Shown here one piece after another: positions 15,753 to 22,707 of a stretch of DNA of 24,314 bases. The translations under genes and the position numbers were made by a program. The notes below the pieces were generated by a model. The model worked only from the letters and a program-made list of their open reading frames with translations, was not told the origin of the DNA and did not search any database. This stretch comes from CAZGSG01 sp964528095 (GTDB lineage Bacteria > Bacteroidota > Bacteroidia > Chitinophagales > Chitinophagaceae), in contig CAZGSG010000063.1 in assembly GCA_964528095.1 (NCBI GenBank), forward strand, positions 1 to 24,314. Reading direction: 5' to 3'. Position 1 is the stretch's first letter. Each line of letters starts with the position of its first letter.

Positions 15753-15784
15753 TGTGAACGGTTCCTGATTTTCCGGTATTATCT

Positions 15785-15792
15785 TAAATTTG
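15785..15792 (+). promoter_or_regulatory. -7 promoter box TAAATTTG of yebC
   Basis: A perfect TAnnTTTG, 61 nt before the yebC ATG and 36 nt after the permease terminator. The -33 element is not clear. The implied leader of about 55 nt contains a hairpin. Confidence 0.5.
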
Positions 15793-15797
15793 CCATC

Positions 15798-15825
15798 CCA
15801 AAGCTTATTCCACAAACAGCTTTGG
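15798..15825 (+). promoter_or_regulatory. Hairpin in the yebC 5' leader
   Basis: A perfect 8-bp inverted repeat, CCAAAGCT (15798-15805) and AGCTTTGG (15818-15825), with a 12-nt loop. It starts just 6 nt after the -7 box, so it would form the extreme 5' end of the yebC mRNA or, as DNA, sit on the transcription start. It may stabilise the mRNA or be an operator. Confidence 0.4.
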
Positions 15826-15853
15826 CCTTAAACAACGAAAAACAATTTTCACC

Positions 15854-16576
15854 ATGGGACGGATATTTGAAGTACGTAAATCGAGCATGTTTGCCCGCTG
15901 GGACAAAATGGCCAAGAACTTTACCCGTATCGGTAAAGAGATCGTGATTGCTGTAAAAGCAGGCGGCCCTGACCCTAATTCAAATGCTGCTCTTCGTCGC
16001 TGCTTTCAGAATGCCCGCAGTGTGGGCATGCCGAAGGACCGTGTGGAAGCTGCCATTAAAAGAGCGCAGGGCAAAGAACTCGTGAATTACGATGAGATCC
16101 TTTATGAAGGATACGGACCCCATGGCGTGGCTATACTGGTTGAAACTGCTACTGATAACCACGTAAGAACCGTGGCGAATGTAAAATCGCATTTCAATAA
16201 AGGCCATGGAGTAATGGGTAATAGCGGCAGTGTGGCTTTCCAGTTTAAAAAAATGGGAACCTTCAAGCTCAAACCCGAAGGATTGAGTGCTGAAGACCTG
16301 GAACTGGAGCTCATTGATTTTGGACTGGAAGAACTGGGAGAAAGCAATGCCGAAAACGGCGACGATATCCTGGTTGTGCGGTGTGGATTCACCGACTTTG
16401 GTAATATGCAAAAAGCACTTGAAGAAAAAGGCATCACACCGATCAGCGCAGAACTCGAATGGATACCCGGTACAACAGTACCGCTTTCAGATGAACAGGC
16501 CGAGGATGTGAGCAAACTCATAGACCGGCTGGAGCAGGATGAGGATGTGCAGAAAGTGTTTCATAATATGGGATAA
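15854..16576 (+). CDS. yebC: YebC/PmpR family protein
   Basis: A 240-aa cytoplasmic protein of the YebC (DUF28, TACO1) family. The N-terminal signature is nearly complete: MGRIFEVRKSSMFARWDKMA, KNFTRIGKEI, KAGGPDPNSNAALRRCFQNA, then GMPKDRVEAAIKRA and YEGYGPHGVA. The usual start in most phyla is MAGHSKWxxIKHRK; the MGRxFEVRKxxMFAR form is a variant I associate with Bacteroidota. Originally described as DNA-binding transcriptional regulators (PmpR), family members have more recently been shown to act on the ribosome, helping translation through difficult peptide stretches as the mitochondrial homologue TACO1 does. Length and domain content are complete. It has its own promoter and leader hairpin behind a terminator. 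The GGA and TAA of its last codons form the first unit of a GGAT-type repeat. Confidence 0.95.
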   Translation: MGRIFEVRKSSMFARWDKMAKNFTRIGKEIVIAVKAGGPDPNSNAALRRCFQNARSVGMPKDRVEAAIKRAQGKELVNYDEILYEGYGPHGVAILVETATDNHVRTVANVKSHFNKGHGVMGNSGSVAFQFKKMGTFKLKPEGLSAEDLELELIDFGLEELGESNAENGDDILVVRCGFTDFGNMQKALEEKGITPISAELEWIPGTTVPLSDEQAEDVSKLIDRLEQDEDVQKVFHNMG

Positions 16577-16730
16577 TACTTGGATACTCTGGATATTGGA
16601 TAGCAGATATTGGATCTTACACTTGTTAGTTTCCTAAAACATCAGCTGTTTTAATATCCGTTATCAGCATCGGTCATCCATCATCCAATATGTATTATCC
16701 GTCATCCAACATCATGTCATCTAGCATCCT
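16570..16730. repeat. GGAT/ATCC degenerate repeats between convergent stops
   Basis: Directly at the yebC stop the plus strand reads GGATAA, TTGGATACTC, TGGATATTGGATAGC, AGATATTGGATC (16571-16616). Nearer the WG-repeat gene the orientation flips to atcc units (aatatccg, catccatcatccaatatg, tatccgtcatccaac, agcatcc; about 16653-16730). Together they form a loose inverted repeat that could fold as a bidirectional terminator. In each gene's own reading direction the 3' flank is GGAT-rich, as in the array at 7352-7439. Confidence 0.65.
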
Positions 16731-16733
16731 TTT

Positions 16734-17900
16734 TCAGTCCTCCCAATACTCAACCCCTTTCTCATCTAAATACCCATATTTCCCTTTAATATAAATCACG
16801 GCAAGCCCTTTTACGAACGGATAAGCCTCCTCGTATTTGAAAGGAATGATCTCCTTGCCGGTTTTATCGATATACCCATAACGCTGGTTAAACTTTACCA
16901 TACTAATGCCGTTTGTAAAATCCTCTGCCAGCGTATATTTTGCAGGGATCACCAGTTCACCGGTCTTATTGATAAATCCTTTTTTGCCATTGACATTCAC
17001 AATAGCGAGCCCATCAGAGAATTTTCCTCCATAACTTTCAAAAGATACCGGGATGACCAGCTTACCTGATTTATTGATATAACCACTTTTACCACCCAGC
17101 GAAACTCTTGCCAGTCCTTCATAAAAAGCGCCAACATCATCATACTGCGGAATGATCACTTCTTCCCCTTTTTTATTGATAAATCCTTTTTTACCGTTCA
17201 GGTCTACATACGCAAGCCCGTCGATAAACAGGTAAGCGCTCTTATATTTGGGTGCCACTATTTCTTTACCTTTTTTATCTACATACCCCCAGAGATTATC
17301 CTTATTCACCGGCGCAAGTCCTTCTGAAAAATCCAGTGAATAATTATACTGCAGCGGCACGACGAGTTTACCCGTTTTATCAATGAACCCATATTTGCGC
17401 TCCTTCGATACAGACGACATGCCATCCTTGAACTCATTGATCATATTATATTCAGCCGGCACGATCTCTTTCCCTTTTGTATTTAGCAATCCCCATTTAT
17501 CGCCGATTTTCATTTTGGCCAGTCCGTCAATGAACAACCAGGCATCATCGTATTTAAAGGGAATGACCACTTTACCTGTTTTATCAATATAGCCCCTTTT
17601 GTTGTTGAGTTTTACACTTACCAACCCTTCTGTGAACTTGCTGGCTCCATCATACATGGCAGGAATGATCATTTTGCCTGTTTTGTCGACAAAACCAAAT
17701 TTCCCGTTCTCTTTTACCGCAGCCAGTCCTTCACTGAATAAGGATGCTGATTCATAGATGACGGGAATAACAATCTCCTTCTTTTTATTAGCAAAGCCAT
17801 ACCTGGCGCCTTTGCGATAAGGGATGAGTTCATTGTCCTGCGCGTGAGCCAGCACAAAGGCGAAGAGGAACAGGAAAAGAATGCCAGTACGTATTTTCAT
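16734..17900 (-). CDS. Exported WG-repeat protein
   Basis: A 388-aa protein with a Sec signal peptide (MKIRTGILFLFLFAFVLAHA) followed by ten full repeats and a partial eleventh of the WG (KWG) type. The unit is about 34 residues with consensus KxGFIDKTGKxVIPxxYDxAxxFxEGLAxV, for example KRGYIDKTGKVVIPFKYDDA. The repeats fill the whole mature protein (about residues 28-388). WG repeats form beta-rich, probably propeller- or solenoid-like surfaces for protein or ligand binding and have no known catalysis. The location is likely periplasmic or cell-surface. It converges with yebC. The last repeat is cut after one and a half strands (YLDEKGVEYWED), a natural-looking end. No clear promoter box lies upstream; the long gene-free region with a nested inverted repeat begins there. 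Confidence 0.92.
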   Translation of the reverse strand: MKIRTGILFLFLFAFVLAHAQDNELIPYRKGARYGFANKKKEIVIPVIYESASLFSEGLAAVKENGKFGFVDKTGKMIIPAMYDGASKFTEGLVSVKLNNKRGYIDKTGKVVIPFKYDDAWLFIDGLAKMKIGDKWGLLNTKGKEIVPAEYNMINEFKDGMSSVSKERKYGFIDKTGKLVVPLQYNYSLDFSEGLAPVNKDNLWGYVDKKGKEIVAPKYKSAYLFIDGLAYVDLNGKKGFINKKGEEVIIPQYDDVGAFYEGLARVSLGGKSGYINKSGKLVIPVSFESYGGKFSDGLAIVNVNGKKGFINKTGELVIPAKYTLAEDFTNGISMVKFNQRYGYIDKTGKEIIPFKYEEAYPFVKGLAVIYIKGKYGYLDEKGVEYWED

Positions 17901-17983
17901 ATAATAAGAATTGATCGTCTGAAATTATTCATTGGGCATAAAATATCATATACCCTGTGGGGGGTATTTCGAGAGGGTGTACT

Positions 17984-18221
17984 AAAAAAGTTTTAAGACA
18001 CAGAGGCACGGGTCGTCTTTCATTCTATTTGCGATTTATATTTCACTTGAACTTACTAAATAGTGAGTTTCAAAATAAGGAGGCACGGAAGTAAATCGAG
18101 CAGTCCGATCTACTTCCGTGCCTCCTTATTTCAAAGTACATTTATACTTTGATTGCAGACAAATAAGTAACACCAATTAAGAAGAATAATCACCCGCGCC
18201 TCCGTGTTAAAAAACCTCTTT
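17984..18221. repeat. Nested inverted repeat element, about 238 bp
   Basis: Outer arms 17984-18013 and 18192-18221 pair at 23 of 30 positions. Inner arms 18073-18093 and 18111-18131 are perfectly complementary over 21 bp, with four more pairs (ATCG 18095-18098, CGAT 18106-18109) inside after one mismatch. All four arms share a core like GAGGCACGG, pointing inward on both sides. There is no transposase gene or obvious target-site duplication. It could be a MITE-like element, an intergenic repeat family member or a structured RNA/terminator. Confidence 0.75.
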
Positions 18222-18252
18222 AAGAATCTCTCCCAACAATCTATGCAATCAC

Positions 18253-18282
18253 AAACAGAAAAGGTTGGCTATCAGGCCAACC
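18253..18282 (-). terminator. Rho-independent terminator of the ricin-like gene
   Basis: On the minus strand, GGTTGGC (18282-18276), a 6-nt loop and GCCAACC (18269-18263) are followed by TTTTCTGTTT. It lies 42 bp beyond the stop of the ricin-like gene and closes the minus-strand block of exported proteins. Confidence 0.8.
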
Positions 18283-18324
18283 CCAGGAAAGGTGTAATGG
18301 AAAAGTTTTTATTACCCGAAAAGT

Positions 18325-19449
18325 TTAGTTCAGTTTACAACTGAATTTTACCCATACTTTATGTGTATCATCCGTTTTTTGAAACGCGGCAAATGGAATT
18401 ACAAAATCCTGTAAGTGCATATTGCGTCCCGAGGCTGTGAGGTCGGTGATCTTTTCGATGATTTCTGTACGGCTGGCCCTATAGTCGAGTATAAATGTAT
18501 TTTGTTCTTCTTCCTTCATCTTCAACGCATCATAGGTAGCAAAATCATTATCCTTGTGGCGGGTACCAATATTTGTTTTTACTACCAGCATTATCTTTTT
18601 GCCTTTCAGCAAAGTCTCGGGAATATTATAAGTTACTTTTCCCATTTGATTTTTAGCGGAGGCAGACAGATTATCCTGGTACTGGCTTAAACCAGCTGTA
18701 GGAGGATTTGAATAATTTGTTTGATTATACAACAGCTCGGGCATATTATTATATGACTTCAATCTTGTTTTCATTTCATTGTTTTCATCAAGCTCCCAGA
18801 GTTCTGTACTTACCTGTCCGAAGGTCCTTCTGCAATCACCATTATCTATCCTGTTACGGGTAGCTTCAGAAACACTGATATAATTTAACACAACATCAAA
18901 TAATACTTTTTTCCCAGTGGCATCGGAGCTTCCGCTTTGGGCATTTTCAAATTGCCATACGATATCATTCTGGCCATCATCAGACCATTGTATGAGTTTT
19001 GCATTATCAGCTGAACCCCCACCCTCAATGGCAGCAAATAGATTGGAGCCCTTATTTTTTAGTTTGAAACCCTTTGATGTTTTTTCCAGTTTCCAAAACA
19101 GGTCGTCTCCACGTGCAACTAACTTTTCATGTATCATTCCGTATTTCTTTTTGTCGGCATTTAAGATACCAAGGAATTTGTTACTGCCCAGGTTCTGAAA
19201 CCTAACAAAACCGTCCGTAGAGGCCAGTACCTTCCATTTTAACCCCGCGTCATTACTATTGCTGAAAATCACTACCTGGTTAGTGAGCACAGTACCTGCA
19301 TTATTATCAACACTTACAGGTTTGGCATATTTGCCACTACTTACACTTTTGATTTTTACGATATCTCCCGTTTTAAGTTGTGCAGCCACGGTGATACTAA
19401 ACCCAAGAAAGAGTAGAATGCCTATTGTAATAAACTGAACTTGTTTCAT
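18325..19449 (-). CDS. Exported protein with ricin-like beta-trefoil domain
   Basis: A 374-aa protein with a Sec signal peptide (MKQVQFITIGILLFLGFSITVAAQ, from ATG 19449; an upstream in-frame start at 19497 would bury it). Residues about 25-170 look like a ricin B-type beta-trefoil: three sub-repeats ending in W-x-(V/L/F) turns (LKWKVL, LFWKLE, IVWQFE) with intervening SGKYA, NKFLGI and SNLFAAIEGG turns, as in RICIN-like carbohydrate-binding modules. The remaining 200 residues (from about KKVLFDVVLNYISV to the end) are unrecognised, apparently beta-rich, with cysteines in NGDCRR and the final FSCKLN that could form a disulfide. A lectin-type surface function is likely, but the ligand is unknown. 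It is the last gene of the minus-strand exported block and is followed by a terminator; a weak -7 box and a 14-bp palindrome upstream suggest it can be transcribed separately. Confidence 0.85.
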   Translation of the reverse strand: MKQVQFITIGILLFLGFSITVAAQLKTGDIVKIKSVSSGKYAKPVSVDNNAGTVLTNQVVIFSNSNDAGLKWKVLASTDGFVRFQNLGSNKFLGILNADKKKYGMIHEKLVARGDDLFWKLEKTSKGFKLKNKGSNLFAAIEGGGSADNAKLIQWSDDGQNDIVWQFENAQSGSSDATGKKVLFDVVLNYISVSEATRNRIDNGDCRRTFGQVSTELWELDENNEMKTRLKSYNNMPELLYNQTNYSNPPTAGLSQYQDNLSASAKNQMGKVTYNIPETLLKGKKIMLVVKTNIGTRHKDNDFATYDALKMKEEEQNTFILDYRASRTEIIEKITDLTASGRNMHLQDFVIPFAAFQKTDDTHKVWVKFSCKLN

Positions 19450-19476
19450 AAAATAATATTTTATTTGATAATGAGG

Positions 19477-19484
19477 TAAAGCTA
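19477..19484 (-). promoter_or_regulatory. Candidate -7 box TAGCTTTA of the ricin-like gene
   Basis: One mismatch to TAnnTTTG on the minus strand, 27 nt before the ATG at 19449. A 14-bp palindrome lies about 24 bp further upstream, around the -33 position. Confidence 0.35.
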
Positions 19485-19508
19485 AATAGCAGGCCATTGA
19501 GAAACTAC

Positions 19509-19522
19509 TACATGATCATGTA
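19509..19522. promoter_or_regulatory. 14-bp perfect palindrome, possible operator
   Basis: TACATGATCATGTA is perfectly self-complementary. It lies in the 120-bp gap between the C1q-like and ricin-like genes, 60 bp upstream of the latter's ATG and at the upstream edge of its candidate promoter. This is the size and symmetry of a dimeric repressor site. It has no T-run, so it is not a terminator. Confidence 0.4.
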
Positions 19523-19569
19523 AGAGGGCGCAATTGAAAACAATCTTTACCGAAAGAGTATGTACCGTC

Positions 19570-20133
19570 TCAGTCAGCAAACACTCTATACCCGCTAAAA
19601 TTCGCCTGCTGCAAAATGGGTAAGCTACCGCTTCCCGCTGTACATAAAAAAGGGGTAACCATGATCGTTAGCCTATCTCCCGCAGAAAGCCTGGTAGAAA
19701 AGGCAAGTGATGCATCGAAGCCGGATACCGTATGATGCGTGGCAGGTACCGTTGTGCCCCGTACACTTTCTCTTTCATTTTTTAATATCGTCAATGATAC
19801 CCCGCCTCCTACCCCATATGTACACCCGAAGCCATTCCAGCTGGTATTAAGTGAAAGAAAATACAATCCTGAAGTGGGTACAGTGAAGGTGTTTTGCGGA
19901 AGCGAAAAATCATCTCCGTAATTGTATTTCACTTCATCAAAACGCATGGGAGTGTGTGGGCTTGATTGCGGTCTGCTAATGACCGCTTCGAACGCTACTT
20001 TATCCGATACAATGATCCGGGGCGATGCAGGTGTAATGGCAGTTTGTACGCCTGCAGGTTTTTTATTCTTGTCCTGTGCGGTAGCCGCAAAGGAAAGGCT
20101 AGCAACTATGAATAAACTGATTATTTTTTTCAT
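19570..20133 (-). CDS. Exported C1q-like domain protein
   Basis: A 187-aa protein with a Sec signal peptide (MKKIISLFIVASLSFAATAQ) and one C1q/TNF-like jelly-roll domain filling residues about 45-187. Family pattern: VAFEAVISRP at the first strand, NTFTVPTSGLYFLSLNTSW in the middle (the F-x-x-P-x-x-G-x-Y-x-F core), VSLTILKNE, LSAGDRLTIMV and the closing QANFSGYRVF (FSGxxxF). Cys104 and Cys164 could bond after export. C1q-like domains trimerise and mediate binding; bacterial ones are found in spore coats and surface proteins. There is no collagen-like stalk here, only a short Lys/Pro/Ala-rich linker. It lies between the LamG/OmpA-like gene (99 bp upstream) and the ricin-like gene (120 bp downstream), all in one direction. 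The fold is confident, the function unknown. Confidence 0.83.
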   Translation of the reverse strand: MKKIISLFIVASLSFAATAQDKNKKPAGVQTAITPASPRIIVSDKVAFEAVISRPQSSPHTPMRFDEVKYNYGDDFSLPQNTFTVPTSGLYFLSLNTSWNGFGCTYGVGGGVSLTILKNERESVRGTTVPATHHTVSGFDASLAFSTRLSAGDRLTIMVTPFLCTAGSGSLPILQQANFSGYRVFAD

Positions 20134-20232
20134 TGTAGGTTGTATAATGTATTTATAAAAAATACGAGCGCTTACAGTATTACCGATGGCCTAATCATAT
20201 CTTCAACTCTTGTAACCCATACCAACTGATCA

Positions 20233-21360
20233 TTACTGTTGCAATGAGTTACCCGCGGCATCCAGTTTTATGAACTCGGTGAAAAGGTTTTTAGTCTTGC
20301 CGGCTATTTTATTCTTTTCAGCCACTTGTCCTGCTTTTACTTTTACATCTGAAACGATACGCGCCGCTTTGACCTTGAATTTATTCACCAGGTAGTTTTT
20401 TATTTTATCCGCTTTCTTTTTTAATGAAGCTTTCAGCAGTTTTATTTCAGCGCCGCTTTCCAGTACTTCACCCGTGCTGGCATCCACCAGCGGATCACCG
20501 GGAGGAATTTCTTCTATACTATTCACCTGGATATTCACATCAGGATTTTGTTGCAAGGCCTGGCCAAGTTGATCAATAAGCGGTTGTGATTCGGGAGTGA
20601 GTTCATTGGTTTGCGGATTATATTGTATCTCGTTGGTAATAGCGGAACCCTGTTCCATGAGTTGTTTGATCAACAGGCTTCTTGCATCCGCTTCGCCCGC
20701 CGCGATTCGTACATTACTGAAATAAACCCCTTCTTCAGGCGAGGGAATAATAGGCGAAGAGGCGATGAAGAAGTTGTGCCGGTATTCCGGTGTCATCAGT
20801 TTCGGCAGGTCCACCACTTTTTTATCATCGAGATAAACACGTAGCCTCGTTTTATTTATTGAAATGCTTACATGGAGAATGCGCGATACATAACCGTCCA
20901 GGGGAAAGGCCTTTTCACCCATATCCTGGATATTCTTACCATAAATAATCGAACCATTCTCATTATAATGATTAAGACTAACGGAAATATGGCTGCGATA
21001 CACATCACCCGAGGATACATCACTCAGCGTAGTAAGGCCGAACCTGATGATCGGGGCGACACCGCTTGTACTTTTAAGATAAAGATCAAACTCAATGGTA
21101 CAGTTTTCCGGCAATGATTTTAACAGCTCTGGACTCACCGCAGTCGGTTGCGAGATCCTGAACCATTTGCCTGGTACATTATCAATTGCGACCACCTCAC
21201 CATCTCCACTGGTGCTCCATTTGGCGGGCAGATCGCCTATGGGATCCAGCTCGAAGCGGTCTTCGAAAATAGTGTTGAATCCTGGCACAAAATCGGCAGG
21301 CTGTGCATGTAGTACGGCAACCAGGAAAAAGAAGAATAGGGTATGAAGATATTTTTTCAT
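20233..21360 (-). CDS. Exported protein: LamG-like domain plus degenerate OmpA-like domain
   Basis: A 375-aa protein with a Sec signal peptide (MKKYLHTLFFFFLVAVLHAQ). Residues about 25-225 look like a concanavalin/LamG-type jelly roll (FEDRFELDPIGDLPAKWSTS, TIEFDLYLKSTSG, HVSISINKTRLRVYLDDKKV, GVYFSNVRIA). Residues about 238-345 follow the OmpA C-terminal layout: AITNEIQYNPQTNELTPESQ, then LGQALQQNPDVNIQVNS, then LKKKADKIKNYLVNKFKV, then AARIVSDVK. The peptidoglycan-binding residues are missing, however: the HTDxxG loop is replaced by SIEEIPPGDP and the conserved Arg of the LSxxRAxxV helix is Lys. It may therefore be an outer-membrane or surface scaffold no longer gripping diaminopimelate. 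It follows the TIG/NHL gene by 27 bp and is probably co-transcribed. Confidence 0.75.
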   Translation of the reverse strand: MKKYLHTLFFFFLVAVLHAQPADFVPGFNTIFEDRFELDPIGDLPAKWSTSGDGEVVAIDNVPGKWFRISQPTAVSPELLKSLPENCTIEFDLYLKSTSGVAPIIRFGLTTLSDVSSGDVYRSHISVSLNHYNENGSIIYGKNIQDMGEKAFPLDGYVSRILHVSISINKTRLRVYLDDKKVVDLPKLMTPEYRHNFFIASSPIIPSPEEGVYFSNVRIAAGEADARSLLIKQLMEQGSAITNEIQYNPQTNELTPESQPLIDQLGQALQQNPDVNIQVNSIEEIPPGDPLVDASTGEVLESGAEIKLLKASLKKKADKIKNYLVNKFKVKAARIVSDVKVKAGQVAEKNKIAGKTKNLFTEFIKLDAAGNSLQQ

Positions 21361-21388
21361 TGTACTTTATTTTAGTGTAGATAAAAAT

Positions 21389-22696
21389 TTACTGCAACGT
21401 GATCTTACGAATGCAATTATTAAAATGATCACTCACGAAAAGAACGCCCTGGGAATCGACTACGATATCGAAGGGGTAACTAAAAAGCGCTTCAGCGCCG
21501 ATACCATCTTTATACCCTTTTTGTCCGATGGTTTTCACTCCGCCGCCCGCAATCAGGCTTACATACCCTGCAGGAGTAATCATGCGCACCCTGTCACCGT
21601 GATTCATTAGTTCGATACCATCCCTTTCTGTAACGAATAGATTGCCTTTGGAATCAATACATATACCGGACAATTCTGCAAAAGCGGCATTCGTACCTTC
21701 TCCATCCTGCTTACCCTCTCTTAAAGCGCCGGCAAATATTGTTTCCACTCCACTTTGCGTGGTCTTGGTGATATGATGCGTCTTCAACGTGTATTTGTTA
21801 CCCTGTTTATCAAAGACGAATTTTCTTTTATTCCATTCTTCTGTGTAAGCCTGGTACGCTGCACTGGAAGTATTCGCATTGGTAACATCGCCGAACTTAT
21901 TAATGACTCTCCCCAACACATAGATATTATCACTGGCATCGATGTACATATGCTGCGGACGATAAATACCTGCATTCATACCGCTTGTATTTGATCCACC
22001 GATTGAATTAGGACTACCGGCAAATGTGCTCACTGTGCAAGTCCACTCATACTTGTAGTATCCGGCCGCAGCTACCTGGTCTTTTACCTTTACCGATACC
22101 GGGCCTGAACCCGCTTTATCGGGTACGATGATGCGGATCTGGTTTTCAGACATCCCAGTGATGATGGCAGCTACATCATTGACCTTCACTTGCAGGTCGG
22201 CCGTATTGTTGCCAAATTTTTCTCCGCTGATCGTGACTTCTGTACCTCTTGGTCCCCGGTCGGGTATAATGCCGGTGATCTTATGGTCTGCTACCAGGTG
22301 TTTGTTCGCTGCCGTATTCACACTCCTGGGTAAAGCAGCAATAGGTGTACTGCCAGCCCTTGCAGGTGTGATATTGACAGGCGAAGTAATCGCAGTTGAT
22401 CCGGCTGTATTGCCTGTAGGAGCAAAGGAAAGCCCGTAAGGCTTCCCTGATTTACTGATCAGGGGCTGATATTTTTTCCTGATGCCGGCAGTATCCTCTC
22501 CTTTCGATGGGGTATACACCAGTTTAAATCCCTGCTGTGTTATTTTGCCTGCGGCTTTATCCTTCTGTATGGCGGATTCGATAGTAGCAACAGGAAGCTG
22601 GTTTTTAGTTCCTATACCCTGCGTGCTGGCATGCAGGCAAGCAGCCAGTGACAACAGCACCAGCAGCAAGTGTAAATAAGTTGTATTCTTTATCAT
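21389..22696 (-). CDS. Exported IPT/TIG plus NHL-repeat protein
   Basis: A 435-aa protein. The N-terminus is a signal sequence with LAAC at residues 17-20, a good lipobox, so it may be a lipoprotein lipidated at Cys20; cleavage after LHAS is the alternative. A low-complexity Ser/Thr/Ala/Pro segment (about 95-135) leads to an IPT/TIG immunoglobulin-like domain (about 139-217: ITGIIPDRGPRGTEVTISGE, FGNNTADLQVKVN, IRIIVPDKAGSGPVSVKV). Residues about 220-435 form an NHL-type beta-propeller, with blades such as YRPQHMYIDASDNIYVLG, AELSGICIDSKGNLFVTE and FSYPFDIVVDSQGVLFVSD. The TIG-then-NHL order is common in exported Bacteroidota proteins, some of them glycan-binding. It starts 11 bp after the lipoprotein gene, implying co-transcription. 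Confidence 0.87.
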   Translation of the reverse strand: MIKNTTYLHLLLVLLSLAACLHASTQGIGTKNQLPVATIESAIQKDKAAGKITQQGFKLVYTPSKGEDTAGIRKKYQPLISKSGKPYGLSFAPTGNTAGSTAITSPVNITPARAGSTPIAALPRSVNTAANKHLVADHKITGIIPDRGPRGTEVTISGEKFGNNTADLQVKVNDVAAIITGMSENQIRIIVPDKAGSGPVSVKVKDQVAAAGYYKYEWTCTVSTFAGSPNSIGGSNTSGMNAGIYRPQHMYIDASDNIYVLGRVINKFGDVTNANTSSAAYQAYTEEWNKRKFVFDKQGNKYTLKTHHITKTTQSGVETIFAGALREGKQDGEGTNAAFAELSGICIDSKGNLFVTERDGIELMNHGDRVRMITPAGYVSLIAGGGVKTIGQKGYKDGIGAEALFSYPFDIVVDSQGVLFVSDHFNNCIRKITLQ

Positions 22697-22707
22697 GTTT
22701 GTATGAA

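Larger units (their letters stand above)
17901..18324. other. Gene-free region of 424 bp
   Basis: No coding frame is supported. It holds the upstream region of the WG-repeat gene, with a small hairpin (ATACCC 17950-17955, GGGTAT 17962-17967), the nested inverted repeat at 17984-18221 and the terminator of the ricin-like gene at 18253-18282. Confidence 0.7.

Noticed and set aside
15980..16521. Two long minus-strand frames (143 and 139 codons) across yebC
   Set aside because: They overlap a complete, strongly conserved yebC gene and show no protein family features.
16571..16616. CsrA-type GGA binding sites in the GGAT repeats
   Set aside because: GGA-rich RNA would suit CsrA, but most Bacteroidota lack it and the motifs are not in hairpin loops near a start codon.
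18073..18131. Integron attC site or IS end
   Set aside because: The palindrome has the right size for attC, but I see no core sites, cassettes or integrase, and no transposase frame lies between the outer arms.
20157..20181. Terminator after the LamG/OmpA-like gene
   Set aside because: A six-T run on the minus strand is present, but the stem is five mostly A/T pairs with an 11-nt loop, too weak to call.
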